From the NCBI GenBank assembly GCA_046350255.1, contig JAXMAV010000003.1, forward strand, positions 1-64,000: a DNA stretch of 64,000 nt, given 5' to 3'. The translations under genes were made by a program, and so were the position numbers. Below, piece by piece: positions 62,792 to 64,000 of this stretch; position 1 is the stretch's first letter; the number at the start of each line of letters is the position of its first letter. The notes under the pieces were generated by a model. It had not been told where the DNA came from, made no database searches, and saw only the letters and a list, made by a program, of their open reading frames with translations. Source of the stretch: CALDUY01 sp046350255. Its GTDB lineage: Bacteria; Planctomycetota; Planctomycetia; Gemmatales; Gemmataceae.

Positions 62792-63679
62792 ATGATCTCG
62801 ATTGTCATTGTGAGCTACAACACTCGCGAGCTTCTCCGGCAGTGTCTTCGATCGATCGAGCAGCACTGCCCCCAGGCGGAAGTGTTTGTGGTCGATAATG
62901 CCAGCCGCGATGGCTCGCCGGCCATGGTAAGGGCCGACTTCCCGCAGGTGCGGCTGATCGAAACGGGACGCAATGCCGGGTTCGCGGCCGCCAACAACGC
63001 CGGGCTGAAGGAAGCCCGCGGCGAGTATCTCGTGCTGCTGAACTCAGATACTGTCCTTGAAGACGACGCGTTGCAGCGGTGCGTGGACTGGATGCAGGCC
63101 CATCCCGAGGTGGGAGCGTGCAGCCCCAGCCTGATGGGGGCCGATGGCCATCCGCAGCAATGCGTGTACGCATTTGCCAGCCTCCGGGCCGCTCTGCGCG
63201 AATGTGCCCGCCTGGCGCCACGGCAGCAACCGGAAGAGCAGGGCTGGCTGGCGGGGACCTGCCTGGTACTGCGGGCCCAGGCCCTGGCGGCCATCGGTGG
63301 CACCCTGGACGACCATTACTGGATGTATTGGGAAGATGCCGACCTTTCGGCACGGTTATTGCAAGAGGGATGGAAAGTCGAGCACTATCCCGGAGCCCAG
63401 ATCATTCACCACGGCGGGGCCAGCGGCGGAGGGGCGGATGCCACGCGTCGGGCCGACCTACATGCCTGGTTCCTGCACGGGAAGTACCGCTGGCTGGCCA
63501 GTTATCGCCCCTGGTACGAAACGGCCGGTGTGTGGATGCTCGACCTGATGGACGTCGGCCGCAAGCTGGTGCGCGGCGTGGTGCGTCCGCAACGTCGGCA
63601 GGGCGAATGGAAGCATGCCCGGGTCCTAGCGGTCACCCTGGCCCGGGAACTGGTCGGCGGCGCACCACCCCGGCCCTGA
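62792..63679 (+). CDS. Glycosyltransferase family 2 (rhamnosyltransferase-like)
   Basis: A 295-residue GT-A enzyme of the WbbL/rhamnosyltransferase group. 'ISIVIVSYNTRELLRQCLRS' opens the protein, 'VFVVDNASRDGSP' is the first acidic motif, 'YLVLLNSDTVLEDDAL' the DxD-like motif, and 'YWMYWEDADLSARL' the catalytic-base region. No membrane helix is obvious. The ATG at 62792 has AGGAG nine bases upstream. It is followed after 62 bases by rfbA, so dTDP-rhamnose is a plausible donor. Confidence 0.92.
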   Translation: MISIVIVSYNTRELLRQCLRSIEQHCPQAEVFVVDNASRDGSPAMVRADFPQVRLIETGRNAGFAAANNAGLKEARGEYLVLLNSDTVLEDDALQRCVDWMQAHPEVGACSPSLMGADGHPQQCVYAFASLRAALRECARLAPRQQPEEQGWLAGTCLVLRAQALAAIGGTLDDHYWMYWEDADLSARLLQEGWKVEHYPGAQIIHHGGASGGGADATRRADLHAWFLHGKYRWLASYRPWYETAGVWMLDLMDVGRKLVRGVVRPQRRQGEWKHARVLAVTLARELVGGAPPRP

Positions 63680-63741
63680 ATCAGCGAAGGCGACGGGGCA
63701 GCCACAGCCCCCGGTAAACCTCAAGAGATAAAGGGGATCCT

Positions 63742-64000
63742 GTGAAGGGTATCATTCTGGCGGGCGGTAGTGGGACGCGGCTCTATCCCTTGACCCGGGC
63801 GGTCAGCAAGCAGCTGTTGCCCTGCTACGACAAGCCAGTCATCTACTATCCGCTTTCGCTCCTGATGCTGGCCGGCATCCGCGAGGTGCTCGTCATTAGC
63901 ACGCCGCATGATCTGCCGCTCATCCGAAACCTGCTGGGCGACGGCTCCCAGTGGGGGATCGAACTGTCCTACAAGGTGCAGCCAACTCCTGCGGGGATCG
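63742..64000 (+). CDS. rfbA: Glucose-1-phosphate thymidylyltransferase, N-terminal part (runs off right edge)
   Basis: A GTG at 63742, preceded by AAGGGG about six bases upstream, opens a frame that continues past the window end (86 complete codons). The peptide begins VKGIILAGGSGTRLYPLTRA and continues 'VSKQLLPCYDKPVIYYPLS', 'LISTPHDL'-type 'VLVISTPHDLPLIRNLLGDG' and 'WGIELSYKVQPTPAG'. These are the nucleotide-binding and sugar-binding motifs of RfbA/RmlA, first enzyme of dTDP-L-rhamnose synthesis. It sits directly after a rhamnosyltransferase-like GT2 gene. The remaining rml genes would be expected beyond the window. Confidence 0.95.
   Translation, partial: MKGIILAGGSGTRLYPLTRAVSKQLLPCYDKPVIYYPLSLLMLAGIREVLVISTPHDLPLIRNLLGDGSQWGIELSYKVQPTPAGI

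Overview
The window looks like the chromosome of a GC-rich planctomycete, most likely in the Gemmatales/Isosphaerales part of Planctomycetia. The basis is family content. It has paired secreted DUF1549/DUF1553 and DUF1501 proteins, a DUF1592-type multi-domain cytochrome next to a DUF1552 protein, a DUF4114 surface protein whose N-terminus carries the planctomycete 'RLESLEAREVPA' signature, and several Tat-type 'SRR' leaders. I saw no tRNA, rRNA, CRISPR array, insertion sequence or phage gene. Genus-level identity is inference.

Layout. (1) 1-13983, minus strand: a compact type VI secretion (T6SS) operon, tssA-tssB-tssC-impE/tagJ-hcp-methyltransferase-tssE-tssF-tssG-clpV, followed by moxR and a DUF58 gene that runs off the left edge. 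The sheath, tube, baseplate-wedge and disassembly genes are present, but tssJ/K/L/M and vgrG are not. A predicted protein-methyltransferase sits inside the operon, and strong stem-loops follow tssC, hcp and clpV. (2) 14194-32351: secreted and cell-surface genes: CotH-like, DUF1501, DUF1549/1553, DUF1592, DUF1552, a lactonase-like propeller, a glycosidase with two discoidin domains, a ceramidase-like lipoprotein and a second DUF1501. (3) 32361-38815, minus strand: a signalling operon of sigma-54 response regulator, H-NOX haem sensor and a giant hybrid kinase ending in receiver and Hpt domains. (4) 38931-64000: an exopolysaccharide locus of several operons on both strands: glycosyltransferases, Wzy-like polymerase, Wzx-like flippase, a second hybrid kinase with Hpt, GalE, GDP-heptose genes hddA and an hddC-gmhB fusion, a Wzz-like protein with a dead BY-kinase domain, a TolC-family lipoprotein, DUF4114 protein, priming sugar transferase, STAS protein, WecG/TagA transferase and the start of rfbA.

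How it may work together. Good matches to the sigma-54 -24/-12 consensus (YTGGCACGRNNNTTGCW) precede the main exopolysaccharide transcription units: 38931 (+), 52909 (-), 53151 (+), 59991 (-), and a palindromic element at 62607-62646 that reads as a sigma-54 promoter on both strands. The only sigma-54 activator in the window is transcribed with H-NOX and the hybrid kinase, divergently from the first of these promoters. The inferred model is a nitric-oxide (or O2/redox) controlled phosphorelay, H-NOX to hybrid kinase to Hpt to NtrC-type regulator, that drives exopolysaccharide production. A 66/67-residue gene with its own sigma-54 promoter and Shine-Dalgarno leads the leftward exopolysaccharide operon and is unrecognised.
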